A stretch of 64,000 nt of DNA from Pedobacter kyonggii (GTDB lineage Bacteria > Bacteroidota > Bacteroidia > Sphingobacteriales > Sphingobacteriaceae): contig NZ_SIXF01000009.1 in NCBI RefSeq assembly GCF_004310665.1, positions 62,001 to 126,000 on the forward strand. The letters run 5' to 3'. The translations under genes were made by a program, and so were the position numbers. The notes under the pieces were generated by a model. That model made no database searches, was not told the origin of the DNA, and saw nothing but the letters and a program-made list of their open reading frames with translations. Below, piece after piece: positions 1-9,633 of the stretch (the first letter of the stretch is position 1; each line of letters opens with the position of its first letter).

Positions 1-2000
1 CAAAAGTAAATTTAACCTTATCGTTAAAAAGTTTTTTACCGATCTGCGCAAATGCCCCGTATTCTTTAATATCGATAGAATTTGTCAAGTCGTTAAAAAT
101 TGTTCCAGCAGAATTTAAATCATATAAACGGTATGATGCACCAACCTGAAACTCGACCACTTTATCGAAAAGATTGGTAAAGTTATACATGCCTTCGTAG
201 TGATATAGATTTGACTTATCATCGAATTTCGCACCGTAAACACTTTTTGAAGGATCGAGCGCGTTAATACTTGTTGCACTGATTGTGGTATTCATCACTT
301 TATCTTTTGCAGCTTCAAACTGCGGGCTGCCCGGCTCAAAACGACCTTGATTGGCAATTCCTCTTGCAAATGCATGTGCCGCAGCATCATTTTGTCCTGC
401 TGCTCTTGCACCAACATAGTTACCTATATACTGTGGAAACCAGCTTGTTGATGGTTTAGATATCTCATTAACATAACTACCCAAAATAGAGGAAATATAA
501 GAGTCACCAGAACGCTCTTGAGTGGTATAGGCTTTCACAAAAAAATCTTCGCCTTTTACCTCTAATTTATATTGGCCAATGTTAAAGTTGCGCAAAGAAT
601 AACGGTCAGAACCAGTATAAACTGAAGTTCCGGTACCCCAATTCGCCTGACCAACTACCTGTACCGTACTGCTGATGTTATAATATAATGCTCCTGAAGC
701 TTTTAACGATTTGGTATCATAATCAACTAAATTTTCTTCGTTATAACCCGTTCTTGAAACATTCTGATCAGGGATTAAACCTGCTTTCAAACCCACGTAA
801 AAAGGAAAATAATTTTGTACCGGACCACGCAATGCTGATGGTAATCCTGCCAAAAACCCTGCCTGTTGTGCTGCATTTGGAATGGCGCCACCAAAAGTCC
901 CGTCCATTAATGCTTTAATATTTGGTATTAAACCACCAGAGCCCGTATTAATTCCGGCAATGGTTGCATTTTGTACACTTAAAGCCACATTACGCATATT
1001 CTGGCTCACTTCATCACCATAGCTATTTATCCCGTCATAATTCGTATCACTGTTTCTATCACCAGATTTTGCAGTTCTTGCTACCCTATCGAAGTTTGAA
1101 TAGTTATTTCCAATCCAATCTTTGGCCTGCAAAAATGAAAATGCAGCTTTTACGCCAAACTTATTGTTCCATGATTTTGCCATGCGCACATCCAACTGAT
1201 TGAAAGGCTGCACACTGCTGTTATCATCGTTAACATGGTTTACCCCTGTTTTATATTGAAAGCTTGCGCCAGGATATTTAAAAGGATCTTTTGAGGTCAT
1301 CAATAAGGTACCATTAATACCGCCTGCTCCATAAAGGGCAGATGAAGCACCTGGCAGGAGTTCAACATTATCTACATCGAGCTCAGTTATACCCACAATA
1401 TTACCTACCGAAAAATTTAATCCAGGTGCCTGGTTATCCATTCCATCTATATATTGATTAAAACGGGTATTACCATTTGAATTGAAACCACGTGTATTAA
1501 TCGACTTGAAAGTTAAACTCTGCATACTGCTTTCTACACCCTTCAAGTTATTCAAAGCATCGTAAAATGATGGTGCGGCAATTTCCCTGATAGAAGCAGC
1601 ACTCATCCGCTCGATAGAAACCGGTGATTCCAATATGCGTTCGGGAGTACGCGAAGCCGAAACAACCACATCCCCTCCTAAAATCACTGCCGTTTCGAGT
1701 TCCAGGTTAATTCCCGTAGCATTTCCAGTAATTTGCTGTTCAACTGTGCCATAGCCTACGTAAGACGCCACCAGCGTAAAGGGAACCTTAGCCGTTGTTG
1801 TAAATGTAAAACTACCGTTGCTTGTGGAGGCTGTACCACCAGAATGGCCTTTGATGGTTAAACTCACACCTGCTAGGCCTTCTTTCGATTGCTTATCTTT
1901 TACGGTACCGCTCACCGTAATACTTTGTGCCTGTGCCGCGATGTTGCCTGCGTACACAAATAATAACACGTAGAAGATCTGTGTAAAAATTCTGCTCATA
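1..2000 (-). CDS. TonB-dependent outer-membrane receptor, C-terminus cut by window edge
   Basis: Outer-membrane receptor thought to import a large ligand using TonB energy. It is read from the reverse complement, starting at the ATG at 1998-2000 and open without a stop to base 1, so 666 residues are visible and the rest of the barrel is missing. A signal peptide (MSRIFTQIF..., cleavage near AQAQS) is followed by a carboxypeptidase-like regulatory domain (about residues 27-105, VSGTVKDKQSKEGLAGVSL) and the plug domain (about 115-230: LNNLKGVESS, INTRGFNSNG, VELLPGASSALYG). This layout is the common Bacteroidota CarboxypepD_reg-like receptor. No SusD-like partner is visible in the window. The substrate cannot be told from the sequence. 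Confidence 0.93.
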
Positions 2001-2195
2001 AACGATTGTTAATTTGGTTGTTTGTATTATTAGTTATATAAACTTAAACTCTTTTTTTGAATTAAACAAATTATGTTAGCATAATAATTTCAATTCGAAT
2101 TATAATTTTGATTGATATACAGTTTGTTGTATTTTGCATTAAACATAAACCGTCATTTTGCCCTATCTTAGCGAAAGACTTGTTAGCTAACCATT

Positions 2196-4625
2196 ATGAA
2201 TAAAATTAAAGCCGTATTCTGCATCATTATTCCGATAGCATTAGCTTTTTTATTTAATACCAAATTAGGCAGTACACCTCCACTGTTAAAGTTCTTAGAT
2301 CCTTTTATGGGATTCTGGCAAAATGCAGAGAACAATCATTTTATGTTTAACCATAAAGCGAAAATCAAAGGGGCAATAGATAAAATCGAAATCGTTTTTG
2401 ACGACCGCATGATTCCACATATTTTCGCACAGAATGATCATGATCTGTATCTGGCACAAGGTTATGTAACCGCCATGCACCGCCTTTGGCAAATGGATTT
2501 CCAGACCCGTTTTGCTGCGGGGAGAATTAGTGAAGTAGTTGGCGATAAAGCGATAGAGGTAGACCGCTATCAACGCCGGATGGGCATGGTTTACGGTGCA
2601 GAAAACTCGTTAAAAGGTATGATGGCCGATCCTAAAGCAAAAGAAATGATCTTAGCTTATACCGAAGGGATCAATGCCTATATCAAAACGCTTTCTAAAG
2701 CCAATTATCCCTTAGAATACAAGATACTCGATTTTAAGCCTGAAAACTGGACGCCTGTAAAATGTGCGCTGCTCCTAAAACAGATGTCGGCGGTATTAGC
2801 CATGGGTTCTGACGAATTTTACATGACCAACATCTTGAAAAAATTTGGCCCAGAGGTAACCAAAAATCTCTTCCCGGATTACCCGTTCCGCGAAGACCCG
2901 ATCATCCCTGTTGGCACAAAATGGGATTTCTCTCCCTTGCCAACACCTAAAACACCAGAAAGCTTTACCCAGGCGCAAACCGGAGAGGTAAAAACGACAG
3001 AAAAAGTAGAAGGCATTGGCAGTAATAACTGGGCTTTATCTGGCGCTAAAACTGCATCAGGGTACCCGATTTTGGCAAACGATCCACATTTGGATTTAAC
3101 ACTTCCTTCAATCTGGTATCAGATCCAACTACATGCACCTGGCGTAAATACTTATGGCGTTTCATTACCTGGTGCTCCGGGCGTAATTATAGGTTTTAAC
3201 CAGAAAATAGCCTGGGGTGTGACTAATGTTGCCGCTGATGTACTGGATTTTTATCAGATTAAGTTTAAAGATCCTACCCACAACGAATATTGGTACAACA
3301 ATAAATGGAAAGCCACAACAAAGAGATTGGAAACGATTAAAATCCGTGGTGGAAAACATGAAATAGATACCGTTTACTATACGCATCACGGGCCGGTGGT
3401 ATATTTCCAGAAACCAAAATACGGCAGGGCCGATAATGTACCTGTTGGCGATGCTTTGAGATGGATTGCACATGATGAATCGAACGAGCTCATGACTTTT
3501 TATTACCTGAACCGCGGAAAAAATTATAACGACTACCGTAAGGCTTTAACTTACTATACTGCACCTGCACAGAACTTTGTTTTCGCCAGTATGGATAACG
3601 ATATTGCCATCACGCCAAATGGTAAATTTCCTTTGAAATGGAAGGATCAGGGCAAGTTTATTCTCGATGGTACCGACCCGGCCTACGATTGGCATGGCTG
3701 GATCCCAAATGCACAGAATCCAACAGTTAAGAATCCGCCGCGTGGTTTTGTAAGCTCGGCCAACCAGTCTTCTACCGATACGACTTATCCATACTATATT
3801 AACTGGGAATTTGCACCTTACGAGCGTGGCAAAAGGATCAACGACCGCTTATCGGCCATGAACAAGGCCACACTGGATAGCATCCGTTTGATGCAGACCG
3901 ATAATTATAGCATTATGGCACAAAACCTGGTTCCTGCTTTATTGCCCTTATTGAATAATGAGCAGTTAAACGCAACACAAAAAGAAGCATTGGCTTACCT
4001 GAACAAATGGAACAAACGTTATGATGCCCATGAAATTGCAGCAAGCGTATTTGAGATATGGACCAAACGCTTATCACATAATATCTGGGCGGACGAATTC
4101 GAGGTTAAAGGAATCCCGATGCGTTACCCTTCGAGAGACCGCACGGTGGAAATGATCCTGAAAGAACCCAACGCAACCTGGTATGATAATATCAATACCA
4201 GCAAAAAAGAAACATTATCTGACCTGGTTAACGAAGCTTTTAAATATAGCTGCGATAGTTTGGAAAGACGCTTTGGGCCGATAAACAAAGATTGGGACTG
4301 GGCAAATGTAAAACAGACCAATGTACCACACCTGGCCAAAATACCGGGATTCGGTTCGAAAGTTTTACAGATTGGTGGCGCGAAAACTACAATTAATGCT
4401 TTGAGCGAAGCCAACGGACCATCATGGCGGATGGTGATCGAATTGGGTAAAACGCCAAAAGGGCATGGCGTTTATCCAGGCGGCCAATCAGGTAATCCCG
4501 GAAGCAAATTTTATGATAACATGACCGATACCTGGGCAAATGGTAAATTATACAATCTGTTTTATATGCAGAGTCCTGATGATAAATCGGGCACGGTTAT
4601 TTCTCGTTTAAAAATTTCTAAATAG
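2196..4625 (+). CDS. Penicillin acylase (penicillin amidase) family Ntn-hydrolase
   Basis: 809-residue member of the penicillin G acylase/AHL acylase family, which hydrolyses amide bonds after self-cleavage into two chains. The N-terminal hydrophobic segment (residues 5-22) exports or anchors it. The N-terminal domain has DDRMIPHIFAQND and DLYLAQGYVTAMHRLWQMD, typical of the alpha chain. The putative processing site is IGSNNWALSG, with the N-terminal nucleophile at Ser276 (codon at 3021), followed by ANDPHLDL. It ends 6 bp before a small membrane-protein gene, suggesting one transcript with the next two genes. True substrate unknown: the family includes beta-lactam, N-acyl-homoserine-lactone and aculeacin acylases. 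Confidence 0.93.
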   Translation: MNKIKAVFCIIIPIALAFLFNTKLGSTPPLLKFLDPFMGFWQNAENNHFMFNHKAKIKGAIDKIEIVFDDRMIPHIFAQNDHDLYLAQGYVTAMHRLWQMDFQTRFAAGRISEVVGDKAIEVDRYQRRMGMVYGAENSLKGMMADPKAKEMILAYTEGINAYIKTLSKANYPLEYKILDFKPENWTPVKCALLLKQMSAVLAMGSDEFYMTNILKKFGPEVTKNLFPDYPFREDPIIPVGTKWDFSPLPTPKTPESFTQAQTGEVKTTEKVEGIGSNNWALSGAKTASGYPILANDPHLDLTLPSIWYQIQLHAPGVNTYGVSLPGAPGVIIGFNQKIAWGVTNVAADVLDFYQIKFKDPTHNEYWYNNKWKATTKRLETIKIRGGKHEIDTVYYTHHGPVVYFQKPKYGRADNVPVGDALRWIAHDESNELMTFYYLNRGKNYNDYRKALTYYTAPAQNFVFASMDNDIAITPNGKFPLKWKDQGKFILDGTDPAYDWHGWIPNAQNPTVKNPPRGFVSSANQSSTDTTYPYYINWEFAPYERGKRINDRLSAMNKATLDSIRLMQTDNYSIMAQNLVPALLPLLNNEQLNATQKEALAYLNKWNKRYDAHEIAASVFEIWTKRLSHNIWADEFEVKGIPMRYPSRDRTVEMILKEPNATWYDNINTSKKETLSDLVNEAFKYSCDSLERRFGPINKDWDWANVKQTNVPHLAKIPGFGSKVLQIGGAKTTINALSEANGPSWRMVIELGKTPKGHGVYPGGQSGNPGSKFYDNMTDTWANGKLYNLFYMQSPDDKSGTVISRLKISK

Positions 4626-4631
4626 GCTAAA

Positions 4632-4991
4632 ATGGTTTTCATTGTTATATTAATAATCTGTTTCCTTTTACAAATGATTGCCCCCTGGTGGATCATTATT
4701 GTAATTTCTTTTGCCACCTGCGGCATTATCGGCAAAACAGGCAAAATAGCCTTTTGGCAATCTTTCCTCGCTATTTTCTTACTTTGGATCGGATATGCTT
4801 TATTTAAAAGCTTGCCTAATGACAACGTCCTTGCCGGTCGTGTGGCCGTAATGACGGGCATAAAACTCTGGTGGGCACTGCTATTGGTTACTGGGATTTT
4901 AAGTGGAATGGTTGCGGGGATCAGCGGTTACTGTGGTTATCAGTTCCGCATGGCAATGCTGGCGAAAAAAACTGACGAGAAAATAGCATAA
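4632..4991 (+). CDS. Small integral membrane protein of unknown function
   Basis: 119 residues, mostly hydrophobic. About four membrane segments are visible (residues 2-20, 20-32, 38-58 and 80-105), separated by short basic or polar loops (GKTGK, KSLPNDN), with a charged tail (AKKTDEKIA). I do not recognise a family. The ATG lies 6 bp after the acylase stop, and the gene is followed 19 bp later by the acyl-adenylating enzyme, so it is probably the middle gene of a three-gene operon. Confidence 0.75.
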   Translation: MVFIVILIICFLLQMIAPWWIIIVISFATCGIIGKTGKIAFWQSFLAIFLLWIGYALFKSLPNDNVLAGRVAVMTGIKLWWALLLVTGILSGMVAGISGYCGYQFRMAMLAKKTDEKIA

Positions 4992-5010
4992 TGCTTCGTA
5001 CTTTTGCCCT

Positions 5011-5994
5011 GTGAATTTAACAGCTAACGATATATTTTCTGTAAAAGGTAGCGATGCGTTTAACGCCCTTGCCTTAAGCATTTTTAAGTTACAGGCTCAA
5101 AGCTGCAATGTTTACCGCGAATATATCTTTCACTTAGGTGTTGATGCTGATGAGGTGGGCCAAATTGCACAGATACCTTTTTTACCCATCAGTTTTTTTA
5201 AAAGCCATTCCATCCTCAGCAGTACCGATCCTGTCGAAATTACTTTCAGCAGCTCCGGCACTACAGGCATGGTACAGAGCAGCCATCATGTAACCAACGT
5301 TAAATTGTATGAGCAGAGCTATCTACAGGCTTTTGCCCAATTTTACGGAGACATTACTGAATATTGCTTTTTGGCCCTGCTCCCATCCTATCAACAGCGA
5401 GCTGGTTCATCGCTGATCTACATGGTGAACGATCTGATCGAAAAAAGCAGGCATCCACAAAGTGGTTACTTTTTATACAACCATGATGAATTGCTGAAAA
5501 CCCTCCTGGATCTTAAATCAAAAAAACAGAAAACCGTTTTAATTGGTGTTACTTATGCATTGCTCGATTTTATAGAACAGTTTGAAATCGATTTCCCCGA
5601 GTTGATTGTAATGGAAACAGGAGGAATGAAAGGGAAACGTAAAGAAATGGTACGCGAAGAGCTACATGAACAGTTAACGGAAGGATTTGGCGTAAAAGCT
5701 ATCCATAGCGAATATGGAATGACCGAGCTACTCTCTCAGGCTTATTCTTTGGGTGAAGGTATCTTTAACTGCCCAAGCTGGATGCAGGTTTTAATCCGTG
5801 ACACCAACGATCCTTTAAGTTTGATAGCAAATGGCAGGACTGGTGGCATCAATGTAATCGATCTGGCCAATCTCAATTCTTGCTCATTTATTGCTACGCA
5901 GGATTTGGGGAGAATAAATCCTGATCAAAGTTTTGAAGTATTGGGCCGGTTTGACAATGCCGATATCAGGGGTTGTAATCTTTTAGTACAGTAA
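5011..5994 (+). CDS. LuxE/acyl-protein synthetase-like adenylate-forming enzyme
   Basis: 327 residues related to the LuxE acyl-protein synthetase branch of adenylate-forming enzymes, which activate a carboxylic acid with ATP. The nucleotide-binding loop is at residues 80-86 (SSSGTTG), a second core motif is EYGMTELLSQAY near residue 235, and the C-terminal hinge-like DLGRINPD...GRFDNADIRGCN matches the family. Start: GTG at 5011, because the ATG at 4991 is in another frame; start use is inferred. It converges with the Fur-family gene, leaving 3 bp between stops. In Bacteroidota such proteins are often called acyl transferases; the true substrate is unknown. Confidence 0.82.
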   Translation: MNLTANDIFSVKGSDAFNALALSIFKLQAQSCNVYREYIFHLGVDADEVGQIAQIPFLPISFFKSHSILSSTDPVEITFSSSGTTGMVQSSHHVTNVKLYEQSYLQAFAQFYGDITEYCFLALLPSYQQRAGSSLIYMVNDLIEKSRHPQSGYFLYNHDELLKTLLDLKSKKQKTVLIGVTYALLDFIEQFEIDFPELIVMETGGMKGKRKEMVREELHEQLTEGFGVKAIHSEYGMTELLSQAYSLGEGIFNCPSWMQVLIRDTNDPLSLIANGRTGGINVIDLANLNSCSFIATQDLGRINPDQSFEVLGRFDNADIRGCNLLVQ

Positions 5995-5997
5995 ACG

Positions 5998-6435
5998 CTA
6001 ATTTACCTTATCCGAACAGCTCGCGCATAAACCGGTAGCAATCAGATTAAGGTGCTCTACTTTAAATCCGGCAGGAACTTTTAATGCCGGAATTTTAACG
6101 GTATCCAAACAGTAAATTTTATGGCAGTTATCGCAGTTAAAATGCACATGTTCATCATGGTGCTCGTGTGCGCTGCAGCCATCAGAACAGATGGCATAAT
6201 TGGCTGTACCCTGTTGATCTAAAACCTTATGTATAATCCCTTTTTCTTCAAAAGCCTGCAAAACACGGTATAAAGTAACACGGTCTGCATCCTTTCCCAT
6301 CACCTGCTCCAGATAGGGCTGAGATGTTGCAGAATCTCTTCCGCTCAAAATCTCCAGCACCTGTAAACGTGGGGCAGTTCTTTTTAGTCCGTTTTTAACC
6401 AAAAGTTTTTCGAAACGCGCTGTTTTGTTTTCCAT
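5998..6435 (-). CDS. Fur-family metal-responsive repressor (possibly Zur-like)
   Basis: 145 residues. An N-terminal winged helix (about 1-85, with GLKRTAPRLQVLEIL and DRVTLYRVLQAFEEKGII) is followed by a metal-binding dimerisation domain. Visible ligands are the His-rich AHEHHDEHVHF, the pair CDNC, and a second pair CASC near the end, which together make the structural zinc site of Fur/Zur/PerR proteins. It is the last gene of the 10208-to-5998 operon, 20 bp after the preceding gene. That operon contains MerC-like, ABC and CxxCG genes and faces a COG0523 remnant, so a Zur role is the best inference. The sequence alone cannot separate Zur from Fur or PerR. Confidence 0.9.
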   Translation of the reverse strand: MENKTARFEKLLVKNGLKRTAPRLQVLEILSGRDSATSQPYLEQVMGKDADRVTLYRVLQAFEEKGIIHKVLDQQGTANYAICSDGCSAHEHHDEHVHFNCDNCHKIYCLDTVKIPALKVPAGFKVEHLNLIATGLCASCSDKVN

Positions 6436-6455
6436 AGCAATACAAAAATAAGCAA

Positions 6456-6905
6456 TTAATTAATCAGTTTGGCATTTTTGATACTTATTGGTGGTGCATA
6501 GCTCGCATCCTTTTGTTCCAATTTTAAAATCCCCCGTACATGGATGGGTTTTTCGCCATAAGGCACCGCACTTTCCATCTCAACCATAATCATTACCGGA
6601 ATACCATTTTGTCCACAGAAATAACATTGGTTAATGGGCAGGGTAGCCAAAAGAAATTTCTGTTGTTTCTGTCCGCTTTTTATAGGGATCAGGTAACCTG
6701 TTAAATCAAACTCCCTATTCTCAAAACGCCTGATCGATTCTGTAAACAGGGGCAAAAGCTCGTTCTTTTCGGTAAGTTCAAATTTCACTGAGCCGATTAC
6801 ATCCCAATTTAAAGACCGCAACTGATCTTTTGGGTTGTGCTTTTGCGTTTGTGCACTAGCTGAACAAACCGAAAACAGAAAGAAAATAAAGTACAAATGT
6901 CTCAT
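6456..6905 (-). CDS. Secreted CxxCG protein, divergent copy 3 of a tandem triplet (DUF3299-like)
   Basis: 149 residues with a cleavable signal peptide (MRHLYFIFFLFSVCSASAQ). It shares the layout of the two upstream paralogues: LxWDVIG near the mature start, a central beta region with LTGYLIPIKSG, then the cysteine motif CYFCGQNGIPVM, where the paralogues have CPYCG..DIPSM. It looks like a DUF3299-type small periplasmic protein; the assignment rests on shape and operon context. It overlaps the previous gene by 4 bp, so it is translationally coupled. The two cysteines could bind a metal such as zinc. It is the most diverged of the three copies. Confidence 0.8.
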   Translation of the reverse strand: MRHLYFIFFLFSVCSASAQTQKHNPKDQLRSLNWDVIGSVKFELTEKNELLPLFTESIRRFENREFDLTGYLIPIKSGQKQQKFLLATLPINQCYFCGQNGIPVMIMVEMESAVPYGEKPIHVRGILKLEQKDASYAPPISIKNAKLIN

Positions 6906-7339
6906 CGTTTTATAGCATCTAAAAGAAAAAAAGTAGATCGGCTATCACCAGAATCGTTGATTATAAATTTGCCTTTCAGGGTAATGGGCTCTTCGGTCCA
7001 GGTAATCGGTTTTAAAGTCTTCACTTCTATCATCGAAGGGATATCGCCCGTGCCACAATACGGGCAGGAGGCAACGGGCACAATAGAAAACATAAACTCG
7101 CTGAAGCTATTGCCAACTTTAGTAGGAATAATATACCCAGGGATTTCGATTATCTTATTATCGATTGCCTTTAATGCAGGTGGAAAAACAGCCTGCCAAA
7201 CCAATGGTTTTACCTGCTTATCGTATTTTAATCCAATCAGGTTCCAGGTGGGGGTGCGCATATCGGTATGTACACTTACCTGCCCAACAGCCGCAAAAGA
7301 GGTCAATATCAATAAAACCGTTATACATTTTTTCATCAT
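6902..7339 (-). CDS. Secreted CxxCG protein, copy 2 of a tandem triplet (DUF3299-like)
   Basis: 145 residues, signal peptide ending near AAVGQ, then VHTDMRTPTWNLIG, PGYIIPTKVG and FMFSIVPVASCPYCGTGDIP. Over the mature region it is nearly collinear and clearly similar to the copy at 7336-7773, pointing to a tandem duplication. Start and stop overlap both neighbours by 4 bp, so the three copies are probably translated as a coupled unit. The function is unknown. DUF3299-like proteins are often found beside metal-regulated ABC transporters of the permease type seen here, so periplasmic metal handling is a reasonable guess. Confidence 0.85.
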   Translation of the reverse strand: MMKKCITVLLILTSFAAVGQVSVHTDMRTPTWNLIGLKYDKQVKPLVWQAVFPPALKAIDNKIIEIPGYIIPTKVGNSFSEFMFSIVPVASCPYCGTGDIPSMIEVKTLKPITWTEEPITLKGKFIINDSGDSRSTFFLLDAIKR

Positions 7340-7773
7340 AACTGTTTTGCATTTAAAAGAAAAAACTCGCTCCTATCATCACCCGAATCGTTAATAATGA
7401 ATATCCCTTTCAGTTTGATCGGTTTTTCGGTAATGGGAATAGCCGTCATCATTTTCACCTGCACCATTGATGGAATATCTCCAGAGCCACAGTACGGACA
7501 GGAGGCAATGGGTACAATAGAGAACATAAACTCGCTAAATTTCGCCCCTACCTTTGTGGGAATGATGTAACCGGGCAGCTCGATAACCTTATTGTGTAAT
7601 GCCTTTAATGCCGGTGGAAAAACGCTCCCCCATTTCTTTGGAGCAATTTCGGCATCATACCTTAAACCGATCAGGTTCCAGGTAGGCGTGCGCATGTCGG
7701 TATGTACCTTAACCTGCGCCGCTACTACGTGGATAACTAAACATGAAACAACCAATAAAACCAACTTCTTCAT
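7336..7773 (-). CDS. Secreted CxxCG protein, copy 1 of a tandem triplet (DUF3299-like)
   Basis: 145 residues with a signal peptide (MKKLVLLVVSCLVIHVVAAQ). The mature protein has VHTDMRTPTWNLIG, then PGYIIPTKVGAKFSEF, SIVPIASCPYCGSGDIP and a C-terminal IINDSGDDRSEFFLL. The CPYCG pair is the only obvious metal- or redox-active site. It is the first of three consecutive paralogues and starts 19 bp after the ABC permease gene, so it probably acts with that transporter in the periplasm. A duplicate with nearly the same motifs follows directly. Confidence 0.85.
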   Translation of the reverse strand: MKKLVLLVVSCLVIHVVAAQVKVHTDMRTPTWNLIGLRYDAEIAPKKWGSVFPPALKALHNKVIELPGYIIPTKVGAKFSEFMFSIVPIASCPYCGSGDIPSMVQVKMMTAIPITEKPIKLKGIFIINDSGDDRSEFFLLNAKQL

Positions 7774-7792
7774 CGTATCAACCTCAACCGGG

Positions 7793-9007
7793 TTATCTGT
7801 TTTTGGTTAAAGTTTCGGCAATATCAACCTTGTAAATCTGCATAGCAGGGATAAGCGAGGCTAAAGCGCCGATAAACAGTCCGATCCAGATTAAATATAT
7901 CTCCTGCGGAATTGCAGTAAGCCCGGTTAATTTTGCCTGAGCAGATTCCTGATTGGCCCCAATTACCTCAAGGGCAACATGCCCGATCAACAAACCCAAA
8001 CAAGAGCCGATAAACGTAACCAAAACCCCTTCGAACATGACCAGGAAAAAGAGTTTTGATTTTGATGCTCCCAGACAGCGCATAATAGCCAGGTCGTATT
8101 TCCGCTCTTTCATGGCGTTATAAAGGCTGATAAAAATACTCAGGGCAGCTATGCCCATAATAAATATAGCGAACCATTGTAACGTGTCAATACCAACGCC
8201 GATCAGCGAAAACAACCTCGCACTTTCCATCGCCGGAGAGGCCGCCTGCATGTTTGTACTCTGGTTAACCATCCGCGGGAAAAGAATAACCGACATTGGC
8301 GATTTATACTGGATCAGCAAGGCTGTAATCTGTTTATCGTTAATCTCTTTGGCTTCTTCTGCAGAAACGTGGCTATGGCCTTCAACATGCTTCTCTTCAT
8401 GCATTTTATACACACTGCCAATATTAGTGAGGATCAGATTATCGGTTATATTTCCCTGTGGTTTTAAGATCCCTTTTACCTGGTAAGCATGTTGTTTATG
8501 AACATCTCCATTCCCGGTTAAACCATGTGCGCCGAAAAATAAATCGCCAATCCTGAGCCCCGATGTTAATGCAACAGTGCTACCAAGGGTTACTTCTAAA
8601 TCTTGATGCCAAAAACTGCCCTTTTGGATAGATAAACCGTAAAGATTGGAGAAAGTGCTATCGGTGCCAACAATCCGGTAGCCGTTATAATTATCGCCCA
8701 ATGCCAATGGAACCGCTCTTTTAACCATTGGGTTCTGCATTAATTTATAAGCATCTTTAGCCGGGATATTTCCTGTTGGGTAATCGATATGGTAAACACT
8801 GCTTAATATCAACTGTAAGGGACTTCCTTTTGCCCCCACAACCAGATCGATATCCTTAGCATTTTTTTCCAGTTTGCTGCTAATCTGCGTAGAAGCCAAA
8901 AAAAGAATAGAGAGGATGCCCACACCAAAGGCAACTAAAATAATATTCAAAATTGTTGTTAGCTTATTCCTGATGAGGTTTTTGCTACTGATTTTAAAGA
9001 TATTCAT
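7793..9007 (-). CDS. MacB/LolC-type ABC transporter permease with His-rich loop
   Basis: 404-residue FtsX-like permease (COG0577). One membrane helix lies near the N-terminus (residues 17-38), a large extracytoplasmic domain spans about 45-265, and three helices are at the C-terminus (about 272-295, 320-345, 370-392), with the FtsX signature MRCLGASKSKLFFLV. Its external domain carries a histidine cluster MHEEKHVEGHSH (His203, 207, 211, 213), which suggests metal contact. It shares one base with its ATPase gene (9007). The arrangement ATPase, permease and secreted small proteins resembles zinc-regulated transporters described in proteobacteria (ZrgABCDE type); that parallel is inference. Confidence 0.9.
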   Translation of the reverse strand: MNIFKISSKNLIRNKLTTILNIILVAFGVGILSILFLASTQISSKLEKNAKDIDLVVGAKGSPLQLILSSVYHIDYPTGNIPAKDAYKLMQNPMVKRAVPLALGDNYNGYRIVGTDSTFSNLYGLSIQKGSFWHQDLEVTLGSTVALTSGLRIGDLFFGAHGLTGNGDVHKQHAYQVKGILKPQGNITDNLILTNIGSVYKMHEEKHVEGHSHVSAEEAKEINDKQITALLIQYKSPMSVILFPRMVNQSTNMQAASPAMESARLFSLIGVGIDTLQWFAIFIMGIAALSIFISLYNAMKERKYDLAIMRCLGASKSKLFFLVMFEGVLVTFIGSCLGLLIGHVALEVIGANQESAQAKLTGLTAIPQEIYLIWIGLFIGALASLIPAMQIYKVDIAETLTKNR

Positions 9008-9633
9008 TAGAGTAGATAGGTTTTAGTAATGTGGTCACGAACCCTTCGATCATGCGTGGCAATGATCAGTGCAGCTCCATTATCTTTAGCCTGGGTAGTC
9101 AGCAGCTGGATTACCTGATTGGCATTTTCATCATCTAAGCTAGATGTAGGCTCATCCGCAATCAGCAGATCGGGTTTGTTTACCAATGCACGCGCCACTG
9201 AAACCCTTTGCAACTGCCCCTGACTTAATTGGTCAGGATAATTTTTAGCCAGTTCGGCAATACCCAGATCGTGCAAAAGTGAAAGGTTCCGTTCATGATC
9301 TATAGGTAACCCAGCCATTACCGCAGCAAGCGCTAAGTTCTCGAGCACATCAAGTGAACGAATAAGATGCGGCCTTTGAAAAATGATACCGATATGTCTT
9401 CCCCTAAACCGATCCCGCCCTCTTGCGGGCAAGGTATACAAATCGGTTCCGTTTATTAAAACTTCACCCTGGCTTGGCTCCAAAAGACCAGAAATAATAT
9501 TGAGCAGTGTACTCTTTCCACTGCCGGAGGCACCCAGTAAAAGCCATTGCTCCATATCTGCGATTTCCCAACAAGGAAACCTTAAACTTCTCCCCTTCTC
9601 ATAAACATGTGCCAGTGAACTGATCTTAATCAT
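9007..9633 (-). CDS. ABC transporter ATP-binding protein (LolD/MacB type)
   Basis: 208 residues, a complete ABC ATPase. Walker A is GASGSGKST at residues 34-42, the Q-loop region is IIFQRPHLIRS, the signature LSQGQLQRVSVARAL, Walker B LLIADEPTSSLD and the H-loop ATHDRR. It pairs with the MacB/LolC-like permease that follows with a 1-bp overlap. Its first bases overlap the end of the 54-aa lipoprotein gene by 8 bp. Such systems do not usually carry solutes through the membrane but move or extract envelope molecules. Here the neighbours suggest a metal-related job. Confidence 0.93.
   Translation of the reverse strand: MIKISSLAHVYEKGRSLRFPCWEIADMEQWLLLGASGSGKSTLLNIISGLLEPSQGEVLINGTDLYTLPARGRDRFRGRHIGIIFQRPHLIRSLDVLENLALAAVMAGLPIDHERNLSLLHDLGIAELAKNYPDQLSQGQLQRVSVARALVNKPDLLIADEPTSSLDDENANQVIQLLTTQAKDNGAALIIATHDRRVRDHITKTYLL

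Noticed and set aside
688-1203. Plus-strand open frames opposite the TonB receptor
   Set aside because: They lie on the other strand of a clear receptor gene and have no family features.
6897-7394. 165-codon plus-strand open frame
   Set aside because: It is antisense to two CxxCG paralogues with signal peptides and lacks recognisable motifs.
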